Positions 1-5,292 of a stretch of 5,292 nt of DNA are shown in pieces. The DNA is taken from the NCBI GenBank assembly GCA_919902475.1, contig CAKKRA010000366.1:7249-12540 (forward strand), read 5' to 3'. Both the position numbers and the translations under genes were made by a program. This DNA is from Nitrospiria bacterium. Lineage in GTDB: Bacteria > Nitrospirota > CAKKRA01 > 9FT-COMBO-42-15. A model generated the notes under the pieces. It saw only the letters and a list, made by a program, of their open reading frames with translations, was not told the origin of the DNA and did not search any database. The first letter of the stretch is position 1, and every line of letters begins with the position of its first letter.

Positions 1-43
1 ATAGTCCCCTCTCCCCTTGTGGGAGAGGGTTAGGGTGAGGGGG
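1..43. repeat. Palindromic dispersed-type repeat after ybeY
   Basis: A perfect 9-bp inverted repeat, CCCTCTCCC (7-15) and GGGAGAGGG (21-29), encloses a 5-base loop and is followed by TTAGGGTGAGGGGG. On the minus strand this reads CCCTCACCCTAACCCTCTCCC, a motif seen dispersed in many bacterial genomes. It lies directly after the ybeY stop. It could stall polymerase or protect the 3' end of the operon transcript, but no T-tract follows within the window, so it is not called an intrinsic terminator. The element may continue past base 1. Confidence 0.7.
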
Positions 44-45
44 TC

Positions 46-495
46 TTATCTTCGATTAGAGCGCTTTAACAGCTCCCTCTCCTTTTTGCGCATTCGCAGA
101 TTCTCTTTTCTCCCCCTTGTATGATCATATCCAATCAGATGCAGAATGCCGTGAATTAGCAGAACAGCAATCTCTTCATAAATTCCGTGTCCCTTTTCCT
201 TTGCCTGCCTTTCTGCTGTTGGCAGAGAGATGACTATATCGCCGAGGATGGCAGGATTTATATCAGGGTATTGGCCATTTCTCATTGAAAAGGCAAGGAC
301 ATCTGTAGTCTTATCCTTACCGCGGTATTCCCTGTTTAGCCCCTGCATCTGGGTGTCGTTGATAAAGAGTATGCTCACTTCAGCATCAGTAAGCCCCAGA
401 GCCTGCAGAGCCTTTCGTGTTAATCCTTCTAATCTCTCTAACCTTACCTTTATCCTTCTCTGTCTGTTTTTTATCAGTATCCTCATCATCCTCAC
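46..495 (-). CDS. ybeY: YbeY endoribonuclease / rRNA maturation factor
   Basis: YbeY is a small cytoplasmic zinc metalloprotein needed for 16S rRNA 3'-end maturation and ribosome quality control. The family signature HGILHLIGYDH lies at residues 115-125 and supplies the three zinc-binding histidines H115, H119 and H125. The conserved block NREYRGKDKTTDVLAF (54-69) includes the family's key arginine, here R58. At about 149 residues the protein has normal length and both ends look intact. The first in-frame start is a GTG at 495 with no good ribosome-binding site before it. In-frame ATGs at 489 and 486 follow a GGTGAGG (496-490), and homologues usually begin close to the ILIKNRQ segment, so ATG 486 (146 residues) is a good alternative. 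The gene overlaps the 3' end of the pgpH-like gene by about 100-110 bases in another frame. It ends in TAA, just before a palindromic repeat. The identification is firm; only the start is uncertain. Confidence 0.96.
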   Translation of the reverse strand: MRMMRILIKNRQRRIKVRLERLEGLTRKALQALGLTDAEVSILFINDTQMQGLNREYRGKDKTTDVLAFSMRNGQYPDINPAILGDIVISLPTAERQAKEKGHGIYEEIAVLLIHGILHLIGYDHTRGRKENLRMRKKERELLKRSNRR

Positions 496-2734
496 CGTAA
501 TCTGAAATCTTCATGCCCGGATAATCTATCCTGTGATGGAATATGCCTGTCAGCGACTTTGTAAAGCTTTCTGTTATAGCACGGAGGTCTTTTAATGTCA
601 GGTCGCACTCATTCAACTGCTCGTCAATAAAAATATCCTTTACAATCTTTTCAACAAGATTAGAAATCCGCGACGGCGTCGGCTCTATCAAAAGCCGTGA
701 TGCAGCTTCAACAGCGTCAGCAAGCATAATTATTGCTGCAATCTTTGTCTGAGGCTTCGGGCCGTGATACCTGTAGTCCATTTCATTGATAGGCGGCAGG
801 CTTGGGTTGTGTCCTTCCTGAGCCTTTTTGTAAAAGTATGTGACAATCCGAGTTCCATGATGCTGCTGGATAATATCAATTACCTCCTTTGGCAGGTTAT
901 GTTCCTTTGCAAGCTCTACACCGTCCTTTACATGGGAAATCAGTATAAGGCTGCTCATGCTCGGCGCAAGCTTGTCGTGCCTGTTTACACCGCCCATCTG
1001 ATTCTCTATAAAATATTCAGGCTTGGTTATCTTGCCTATATCATGATAATAGGCAGCAACCCTTGTAAGAAGGGGATTAAGCTTAACAGCCTCTGCTGCA
1101 GATTCGGATAAAGTGCTTACAACCATGCTGTGGTGATATGTCCCAGGCGCTACAACAAAGAGCTGTCTTAATATCGGCTGATTCAGATCAAGAAATTCAA
1201 GGAGCTTAAAATTTGTTGTTATCTTAAACGGCGCCTCCAAAAGGGATAAAAGACCGGCAGTTATTGTTGATGCAATAAAGCCGCCTGAAATGCCGAAAGC
1301 GATATCAACGGGGCCCTTAATTGTAAACAAGGCGGCATTATAGAGGTTTATTGCAATAATCAAGATTACATTAATGAGTCCGACAAAGAGCCCTGCCTTC
1401 TGCAGCGCAGACCTTTTCTTGCATTGAATAACGCTGAACGCAGCTACAATGCCGCCAATAAATGAGAAGAGGACATAAAACTGCTCCTCCCTTATCAACA
1501 TTCCCATAAAGAGGCTGTTTATAAAAGAAAAGACAATGGCAATGTGTATATCAAATAAAATAGCAGTAAGCATCGGGCCTATTACAACAGGAATGGCGAA
1601 TATAATATCTGTGTTATTTATAAACTCATACTTTTCAGCAAATGCGCCTAACAGGAAATAGAAAAATTTTGTTATAGCAACATTGCCGACAACAAGTGTT
1701 CCCATCAGTATGAATTTTGACAGGTCAAAGGGAAGATAGTTTTTATACCTCATTATATCCCTGTAAAAGGTATAGATTATTAAAGAGACAATAAGAATAA
1801 TGCCAAAAAAGACCTGAAAGAGATAGCTCTTTTTCTGATATTTGTTGATTTCCTCAAGGATTGTTATATGCTCCTCTGTAACCCTCTGGCCGTTTTTTAA
1901 TATTGTCTCGCCTTTCCTTATCTTATAAAAGAGCGGCTTTACATTGGCAGCCGCCTCCTTCTTCCGCGCCTCTGTCTCAATCTTGTTAAACATGAGATTC
2001 GGGCCGAGCATTTTAGCGCAGAGCTCAGAGGCGGCATTTTTAATGGCATTATTGGAAGCCGGAAAAAGAGATGCAGCAAGGCTGAGCATCTGCTGGTTTG
2101 CCTCTTTAACATCAAGGATATTAGATAGATTTCTGACATGACTTTCTCTGCTGTCGCTGATTGTACGGATAATTATCCCCTTTTCCTTATCAGCCTCAAG
2201 AAAGTATCTGTCTGCAACAATCCCTTTTTCCATTACTGAGGTCAATATCCTTATTATCTTATCCTGCGCATCCTTATTGTAGTCTATTGAAAGAAGAGCC
2301 TTAAGTGTGGCAGCAGATACAGGGATTCCGAGCTTTTCAACAAAAGCCACCTCTCTTGCCTTAAGCGCCTTTGCATTGATCTCGCCTTTTTTAAATTCTG
2401 CTGATGCAATACGCATATCCTCAAAGCCTGAAGCAAGTTTTGCCTCTATCTGAACAGCGGCATTTGCGTCAAAATCGTATATGGTAAGAATAGACTCCTC
2501 AGCCTTTTTCTGGTTCTTTTTTATTGTTGCAGCGTCATGCACTGTCAAATCAAGGGGCGCCTTTATGCTTTTCTGAACAACATCTCCAACTATTAATCTT
2601 GGAGTGGAAAAGATGCCGCCCGGAATAAGGAGAAAACTCAAAAGAAGCACAATTGAAATCCCAAGGAGTAAAGCCGGCCACAATCTGTCTTCTGCTATTT
2701 TATTAATCCAGTTTAGATTTATCTTAAAGCTCAT
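386..2734 (-). CDS. pgpH: PgpH-type 7TM-HD membrane cyclic-di-AMP phosphodiesterase
   Basis: This is a 782-residue membrane protein of the 7TMR-HD (PgpH/YqfF) family, whose characterised members hydrolyse cyclic di-AMP to pApA. The order is: short cytoplasmic N-terminus; membrane segment about 19-37; large extracytoplasmic 7TMR-HDED-like region about 45-300; seven further hydrophobic segments about 304-500; cytoplasmic HD domain about 520-735. Metal and catalytic residues expected of the family are present: H535 in GTYHHS, the HD pair H564-D565 in YYHDIGK, H601, H625/H626 and D673 in LADAVEAASR. The ATG start overlaps the phoH stop as ATGA (2731-2734), with a good AAGGAG upstream inside phoH, so translation is probably coupled. 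The last 36 or so residues (747-782) are a highly charged, low-complexity tail that lies entirely inside the ybeY overlap and looks unlike a domain. It may come from loss of an earlier stop. Family assignment is firm; cyclic-di-AMP as the substrate is inferred from the family. Confidence 0.93.
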   Translation of the reverse strand: MSFKINLNWINKIAEDRLWPALLLGISIVLLLSFLLIPGGIFSTPRLIVGDVVQKSIKAPLDLTVHDAATIKKNQKKAEESILTIYDFDANAAVQIEAKLASGFEDMRIASAEFKKGEINAKALKAREVAFVEKLGIPVSAATLKALLSIDYNKDAQDKIIRILTSVMEKGIVADRYFLEADKEKGIIIRTISDSRESHVRNLSNILDVKEANQQMLSLAASLFPASNNAIKNAASELCAKMLGPNLMFNKIETEARKKEAAANVKPLFYKIRKGETILKNGQRVTEEHITILEEINKYQKKSYLFQVFFGIILIVSLIIYTFYRDIMRYKNYLPFDLSKFILMGTLVVGNVAITKFFYFLLGAFAEKYEFINNTDIIFAIPVVIGPMLTAILFDIHIAIVFSFINSLFMGMLIREEQFYVLFSFIGGIVAAFSVIQCKKRSALQKAGLFVGLINVILIIAINLYNAALFTIKGPVDIAFGISGGFIASTITAGLLSLLEAPFKITTNFKLLEFLDLNQPILRQLFVVAPGTYHHSMVVSTLSESAAEAVKLNPLLTRVAAYYHDIGKITKPEYFIENQMGGVNRHDKLAPSMSSLILISHVKDGVELAKEHNLPKEVIDIIQQHHGTRIVTYFYKKAQEGHNPSLPPINEMDYRYHGPKPQTKIAAIIMLADAVEAASRLLIEPTPSRISNLVEKIVKDIFIDEQLNECDLTLKDLRAITESFTKSLTGIFHHRIDYPGMKISDYGEDDEDTDKKQTEKDKGKVREIRRINTKGSAGSGAY
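490..496 (-). promoter_or_regulatory. Probable ybeY ribosome-binding region, with an out-of-frame TGA
   Basis: GGTGAGG on the minus strand directly precedes the double ATG at 489-487 and 486-484. Spacing is short (3 bases from GAGG to the second ATG), so it is a weak site, but it is better than anything before the GTG at 495. The TGA inside it (494-492) is a stop in the frame used by neither pgpH nor ybeY. Confidence 0.4.
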
Positions 2735-3723
2735 CTGCGCGAATCTCCTTTGTCCTTCCCAATCTTTTCTAAGTGCCTTTCATATGCCTTGACTATCTGC
2801 TGGACAAGCTTATGCCTTACAACATCCCTTTCTGAGAAATATACAAATTTAATGCCCTTTACACTGCTCAAGATTTCCTGAATCTCGATCAGTCCGGAGA
2901 CCCGCTCACGGGGCAGATCAACCTGTGTAATATCGCCTGTAACAACAGCCTTTGAATTGAATCCGAGTCTTGTGAGAAACATCTTCATCTGCTCAGATGT
3001 TGCATTCTGGGCCTCATCAAGTATAACAAAAGAGTCATTCAGTGTCCTGCCGCGCATGAATGCAAGCGGCGCAATCTCTATTGTGCCGCGCTCTATAAGC
3101 CTGTTTGCCTTGTCGAACTCCATCATATCAAAGAGGGCGTCATACAACGGTCTTAGATAGGGATGCACCTTTTCAAATATATCTCCGGGTAGAAAACCGA
3201 GCTTCTCTCCTGCCTCAACAGCAGGCCTTGCAAGCACAATCCTGCTCACCTCTTTTTTTACCAGCGCTGAGACAGCCATTGCCATGGCAAGATATGTCTT
3301 GCCTGTTCCAGCAGGGCCTATGCCAATTACAATATCATTCCTGCGTATTGCTTCAACATATTTGCGTTGATTAGCAGACCTTGGTGTGATAAACCTTTTT
3401 TTTGATGATACAGGGATAGTGTCTAAGAAAACCTTTTTTACAGAGACCTTTGGTTCTCTTTTAACAGAGTTTATGGCAAAGGCAACATCCTCATGCTTTA
3501 AGGAGAACCCCCCTTCTGCCATTTCGTTTATATCTGCAATCAGGTTTTCTATCTTCTCCACTGCCTCTGCAGCGCCTTCAACAGACAGCTCATCCCCCCT
3601 TGCCACAACCCTTACATCAAAAAGTTCTTCCATGAGCTTTAGATTTGCGTCATGGCTTCCATAAAAGGCAGGCAAATCTATATTTTCAGATAATCTTATT
3701 TTTGTGATTACGGTCTTTTCCAA
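2731..3723 (-). CDS. phoH: PhoH-family ATPase (PhoH-like / YbeZ)
   Basis: This is a 330-residue cytoplasmic P-loop ATPase of the PhoH/YbeZ family, RNA-linked proteins that partner YbeY. The N-terminal part (about 1-90) has the family's small KH-like fold pattern (FYGSHDANLKLMEELFDVRV, 20-39). The ATPase core follows from about 112: Walker A GPAGTGKT (136-143), the family segment RPAVEAGEKLGFLPGD (166-181), Walker B FVILDEAQN (232-240, D236/E237), and the sensor-like VVTGDITQVDLP (260-271). Length and both ends are normal for the family. The start codon is TTG at 3721-3723. An in-frame TAA lies two codons upstream (3727-3729) and the next Met is residue 31, inside the conserved N-terminus, so TTG is the only start that keeps the domain. 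A weak TAAGGG (3733-3738) sits 9 bases before it. It is the first gene of the phoH-pgpH-ybeY operon and overlaps the next gene by 4 bases. The exact biochemical role of PhoH proteins is still debated. Confidence 0.95.
   Translation of the reverse strand: MEKTVITKIRLSENIDLPAFYGSHDANLKLMEELFDVRVVARGDELSVEGAAEAVEKIENLIADINEMAEGGFSLKHEDVAFAINSVKREPKVSVKKVFLDTIPVSSKKRFITPRSANQRKYVEAIRRNDIVIGIGPAGTGKTYLAMAMAVSALVKKEVSRIVLARPAVEAGEKLGFLPGDIFEKVHPYLRPLYDALFDMMEFDKANRLIERGTIEIAPLAFMRGRTLNDSFVILDEAQNATSEQMKMFLTRLGFNSKAVVTGDITQVDLPRERVSGLIEIQEILSSVKGIKFVYFSERDVVRHKLVQQIVKAYERHLEKIGKDKGDSRR
2745..2750 (-). promoter_or_regulatory. Ribosome-binding site of pgpH inside phoH
   Basis: AAGGAG on the minus strand lies 10 bases before the pgpH ATG and within the last codons of phoH. 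Together with the ATGA stop/start overlap it supports the chosen pgpH start and translational coupling. Confidence 0.7.
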
Positions 3724-3750
3724 AGGTTATTGCCCTTATACCTCTTATAT

Positions 3751-3830
3751 CGTCATTCCTGCGTGTATTTAGCAGGAATCCAGTTCTGTCTATTTCTGGA
3801 TTCCCGCTCAGAAACTCTGCGGGAATGACA
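3751..3830. repeat. CGTCATTCC-type palindromic repeat element (about 80 bp)
   Basis: The ends are inverted copies: GTCATTCCTGC at 3752-3762 and GCGGGAATGAC at 3819-3829. Inside are two small hairpins, ATTCCTGC/GCAGGAAT (3755-3762 with 3772-3779) and ATTCCCGC/GCGGGAAT (3800-3807 with 3819-3826). They compete with a central 9-bp stem GGAATCCAG/CTGGATTCC (3775-3783 with 3796-3804). The element can thus fold as two hairpins or as one long stem. Repeats of this GTCATTCC...GGAATCCAG type occur as dispersed, non-coding elements in many bacteria. It sits 28 bases before the phoH start, probably in the mRNA leader. Confidence 0.8.
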
Positions 3831-3847
3831 TTAATTGTATTGTTATT

Positions 3848-3856
3848 ATTTTACCA
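3848..3856 (-). promoter_or_regulatory. Possible extended -10 promoter for the phoH-pgpH-ybeY operon
   Basis: Read on the minus strand, the site is TGGTAAAAT, which fits the extended -10 pattern TGnTAnnnT and differs from TATAAT at one base. It lies in a very AT-rich patch. No good -35 is seen at normal spacing, only a run of T at 3871-3876; a TTGCTT at 3875-3880 is too far away. Transcription would begin near 3841 and give a leader of about 118 bases containing the 3751-3830 palindrome. This is pattern matching in AT-rich DNA, so it is tentative. Confidence 0.35.
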
Positions 3857-3906
3857 TATAACAGACTTGAAAAAAAGCAATAAAAAAGGGCGAACACTTT
3901 TGTAAA

Positions 3907-3985
3907 GGGAGGAATTTCCCCTCTATTAAGAGGGGATTAAGGGGTGTGTCACCCCTCTTTGGCAAAGAGGGGCAAGGGGAGATTT
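3907..3985. repeat. Tandem hairpin repeat (CCCCTCT...AGAGGGG)
   Basis: Two similar units lie in tandem, 34 bases apart. Unit one is CCCCTCT (3918-3924), loop ATTA, AGAGGGG (3929-3935), then ATTAAGGGG. Unit two is CCCCTCTTT (3952-3960), loop GGC, AAAGAGGGG (3964-3972), then CAAGGGG. The flanks (GGGAGGAATTTCCCC on one side, CAAGGGGAGATTTTC on the other) resemble ends of short dispersed elements common in environmental genomes. The strong second hairpin lies about 55 bases after the stop of the 144-residue gene and could end or stabilise that transcript. No T-tract follows it on the minus strand, so terminator activity is only possible. Confidence 0.7.
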
Positions 3986-4027
3986 TCTAATCCATGTCAA
4001 TTCAATTATGAGATCCTTAATAACTTT

Positions 4028-4462
4028 TTACCCTGCCTTTCTTACAAAGTAACCCTGCCGTTCTTCAACCTCTTTCATTGTATATTCGCTTTTACCCTCA
4101 TAGATAACTGTATCAGGATAGTGGTTCATTAAGATGTCTTTAACACGTTCAAAGTCCTTTTCTGATATATATCTCCTTATAGGCAGGACAGCGTCATCAG
4201 CAGGCGAATACCAGTTGATTACAAGCTCCTTCACAGGCTCCAGCCTCTCTTTTTGATAATTCTTCTGCCAGTCCTCATACACATCATTATCAAACCAGAG
4301 GGACGCCTCTGCCTTTTTTATCTTGAAGCCGTGCTTATTCTCCATCAGAAAACTCCAGAGCTTAAACTCCTCTAAAGGGACATAGCGGACATTGCCGTCA
4401 TCCTCTCCCAAACTATCGCCCTCTCTGGCAAGGGTGCACCTTACAAGTTTTGTCTTTCGCAT
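4028..4462 (-). CDS. Hypothetical protein, 144 residues, soluble
   Basis: I do not recognise a family. The protein has 144 residues, is rich in charged residues (K, E, D, R) and aromatics (several W and Y), and has no signal peptide, membrane segment or cysteine metal motif; the only cysteine is C9. It looks like a compact alpha/beta cytoplasmic protein. Visible landmarks are an acidic stretch GEDDGNVRYVPLEEF (19-33), an aromatic central part around W56-W65 and W84, and a helical SEKDFERVKDILMNHYP segment (100-116) followed by a probable strand. Evidence that it is a real gene: an ATG start with a strong AGGTGAT Shine-Dalgarno sequence 7 bases upstream, position directly behind the Ig-like gene (8-base gap) on the same strand, and a long open frame ending in TAA. 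The Shine-Dalgarno sequence overlaps the upstream stop codon, pointing to coupled translation and perhaps a shared role with the Ig-like protein. The function is unknown. Confidence 0.75.
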   Translation of the reverse strand: MRKTKLVRCTLAREGDSLGEDDGNVRYVPLEEFKLWSFLMENKHGFKIKKAEASLWFDNDVYEDWQKNYQKERLEPVKELVINWYSPADDAVLPIRRYISEKDFERVKDILMNHYPDTVIYEGKSEYTMKEVEERQGYFVRKAG

Positions 4463-4465
4463 AAT

Positions 4466-4472
4466 ATCACCT
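4466..4472 (-). promoter_or_regulatory. Ribosome-binding site of the 144-residue gene, overlapping the upstream stop
   Basis: AGGTGAT on the minus strand is a long match to the anti-Shine-Dalgarno complement. Its AGG lies 7 bases before the ATG at 4462. Two of its bases belong to the TAG stop (4471-4473) of the Ig-like gene, so ribosomes finishing that gene can restart here. It supports the start chosen for an otherwise unrecognised protein. Confidence 0.7.
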
Positions 4473-5292
4473 ACCTTGGTAATTTAATTGATAATAAATA
4501 ACCTTGCTCTGTCCGCCCACCGTTGCCGTCTTCAACAACAATCTCCACTCTATGCGAGCCCTCATCTCCTTCTGTAATATTCCACTTAATTTCACCTGAA
4601 GCTGAAATAGTCATGCCTGCTGGGGCTTTTATCAATGAATATTTTAGGGCATCGTTATCTGCATCCACAGCAGACACCTTATAGCCATATTGATAACCAC
4701 TCACCGCTGCCGGCGGCTGAGATGTTATCTGAGGAGGTGTATTGATAATTGTAACAGGGCCTGATATTAGAGGCTCGCTGTCTGCAATCCCGTCATTTGC
4801 TGTTACTTTTAAATTAACAAAATCCCCGCGCTTATAATTAACAAGTGAGAGGCTGTTTGAATTAGCGCCTTCAATATCCGCCGCCCCGTTTTTTATCCAC
4901 TGGTATTTAAATGATACCGCGTCGCTGTCTGCATCCTTTGCCTCTACAATTGCAGTTACAGTATCCTTTTTGCTTATATCTTTTTTATCAGGCTTAATTT
5001 TTATAGACTTAACAATTGGCAAAACATTCTGTATAACAGCGGGTTCTGAATAAAAGACCTCTCCTTTTGCATCTCCGCCCTCAGGTATTATCTTTACCCT
5101 TATAACATCGCCTCTTTTCAGGCTGCTGCCGTCAATCCTCTGGGAATTAAATTCCTTTATCTCCTGATTATTTTTCTCCCAAACAAAATTTAATTTGCTT
5201 GAAAGCCTTTCTTTATCTCCAATCTTTACCTCAGCAATAATGCTGTCTGAAACAGTAGGCGTCTCAGGCAATATTTTAACCATGTAATCCTT
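4471..5292 (-). CDS. Ig/cadherin-like repeat protein, C-terminal part (5' end probably outside the window)
   Basis: The product consists of beta-sandwich repeats typical of bacterial cell-surface or secreted proteins. Numbering from the first Met at 5283, domain 1 (about 1-88) and domain 2 (about 92-183) are diverged copies sharing the pattern K-I-x-P...FxWxKN...LKRGD/YKRGD-hydrophobic...SEP..I.N. Domain 3 (about 184-267) is of the putative-Ig (He_PIG) or cadherin-like type, with PPQITSQP, SAVDADNDALKYSL, GMTISASGEIKWN and VEDGNGG. Such domains normally act outside the cell in binding or adhesion, but no ligand can be named. The ATG at 5283 has an AAGGA only 4 bases upstream. The protein starting there has no signal peptide and begins directly with a repeat, while the frame stays open to the edge (K-D-Y before the Met). 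I therefore read it as the 3' part of a longer gene. The TAG stop is 8 bases before the 144-residue gene. Confidence 0.8.
   Translation of the reverse strand, partial: KDYMVKILPETPTVSDSIIAEVKIGDKERLSSKLNFVWEKNNQEIKEFNSQRIDGSSLKRGDVIRVKIIPEGGDAKGEVFYSEPAVIQNVLPIVKSIKIKPDKKDISKKDTVTAIVEAKDADSDAVSFKYQWIKNGAADIEGANSNSLSLVNYKRGDFVNLKVTANDGIADSEPLISGPVTIINTPPQITSQPPAAVSGYQYGYKVSAVDADNDALKYSLIKAPAGMTISASGEIKWNITEGDEGSHRVEIVVEDGNGGRTEQGYLLSIKLPR

Larger units (their letters stand above)
3724..4027. other. Intergenic region between the 144-residue gene and phoH
   Basis: This 304-base gap has no credible gene. From 4027 down it holds about 40 bases of plain AT-rich sequence, the tandem hairpin repeat, an AT-rich patch with poly-T runs and the possible extended -10 site, the CGTCATTCC-type palindrome, and the weak phoH ribosome-binding site (TAAGGG, 3733-3738). 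It looks like the boundary between two transcription units. Confidence 0.7.

Noticed and set aside
230..505. Plus-strand open frame of 91 codons across ybeY
   Set aside because: It is antisense to well-conserved ybeY coding sequence; the hydrophobic end merely reflects the complementary lysine- and arginine-rich codons.
764..1111. Plus-strand open frame of 115 codons within pgpH
   Set aside because: It lies antisense to the conserved HD domain and its product shows no recognisable motif; it is a shadow of the real gene.
3105..3664. Plus-strand open frames opposite phoH
   Set aside because: They mirror conserved PhoH codons, including the Walker A and B regions, and have no independent support.
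3751..3830. Riboswitch or tRNA-like RNA
   Set aside because: The foldable structure is explained by a dispersed palindromic repeat, and no known aptamer core or tRNA arm motif is visible.
3952..3972. Rho-independent terminator
   Set aside because: The stem is strong, but neither strand has a T-tract right after it, so it is listed as part of a repeat rather than as a terminator.
3751..3985. CRISPR array
   Set aside because: The repeats are only two diverged hairpin units plus an unrelated palindrome; there are no regularly spaced identical repeats with unique spacers.
3944..4132. Plus-strand 62-codon frame starting in the tandem hairpin repeat
   Set aside because: It begins in repeat sequence and runs antisense into the 144-residue gene, with no convincing ribosome-binding site.

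Overview
The window carries five protein-coding genes, all on the minus strand, so transcription runs from high to low coordinates. The sequence is moderately AT-rich, uses ATA and AGA/AGG codons freely, and holds short palindromic repeats of kinds dispersed in many environmental bacterial genomes. The gene order phoH - 7TM-HD phosphodiesterase (pgpH-like) - ybeY is common in Firmicutes, Deltaproteobacteria and Nitrospirota. Together these suggest a Gram-negative anaerobe-type genome of the Nitrospirota or deltaproteobacterial kind. That assignment is an inference, not a proof.

Region by region in the direction of transcription: (1) 5292-4471 is the C-terminal part of a protein made of Ig/cadherin-like beta-sandwich repeats. 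Its reading frame is still open at the window edge and it shows no signal peptide, so it is probably the end of a larger exported protein. (2) 4462-4028 is a 144-residue soluble protein I do not recognise, 8 bases downstream and probably translationally coupled. (3) 4027-3724 is a gene-free stretch of about 300 bases with two different palindromic repeat elements and a possible extended -10 promoter. (4) 3723-46 is a tight three-gene operon. It encodes a PhoH-family ATPase with a TTG start, a PgpH-type membrane HD phosphodiesterase overlapping it by 4 bases, and the endoribonuclease/rRNA maturation factor YbeY overlapping the previous gene by about 110 bases. (5) 45-1 is a third palindromic repeat, just after ybeY.

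PhoH (YbeZ in E. coli) and YbeY are a known functional pair in RNA metabolism and ribosome maturation. The HD protein between them is expected to hydrolyse the second messenger cyclic di-AMP at the membrane. The operon therefore couples nucleotide signalling with ribosome quality genes, and the overlaps suggest coupled translation.

The window is mainly conserved housekeeping sequence. I see no new defence, mobile or biosynthetic system. The points worth a second look are the long pgpH/ybeY overlap, which may be a frameshift relic, the palindromic elements bracketing the operon (one inside its likely 5' leader), the unassigned 144-residue protein, and the truncated Ig-like protein.
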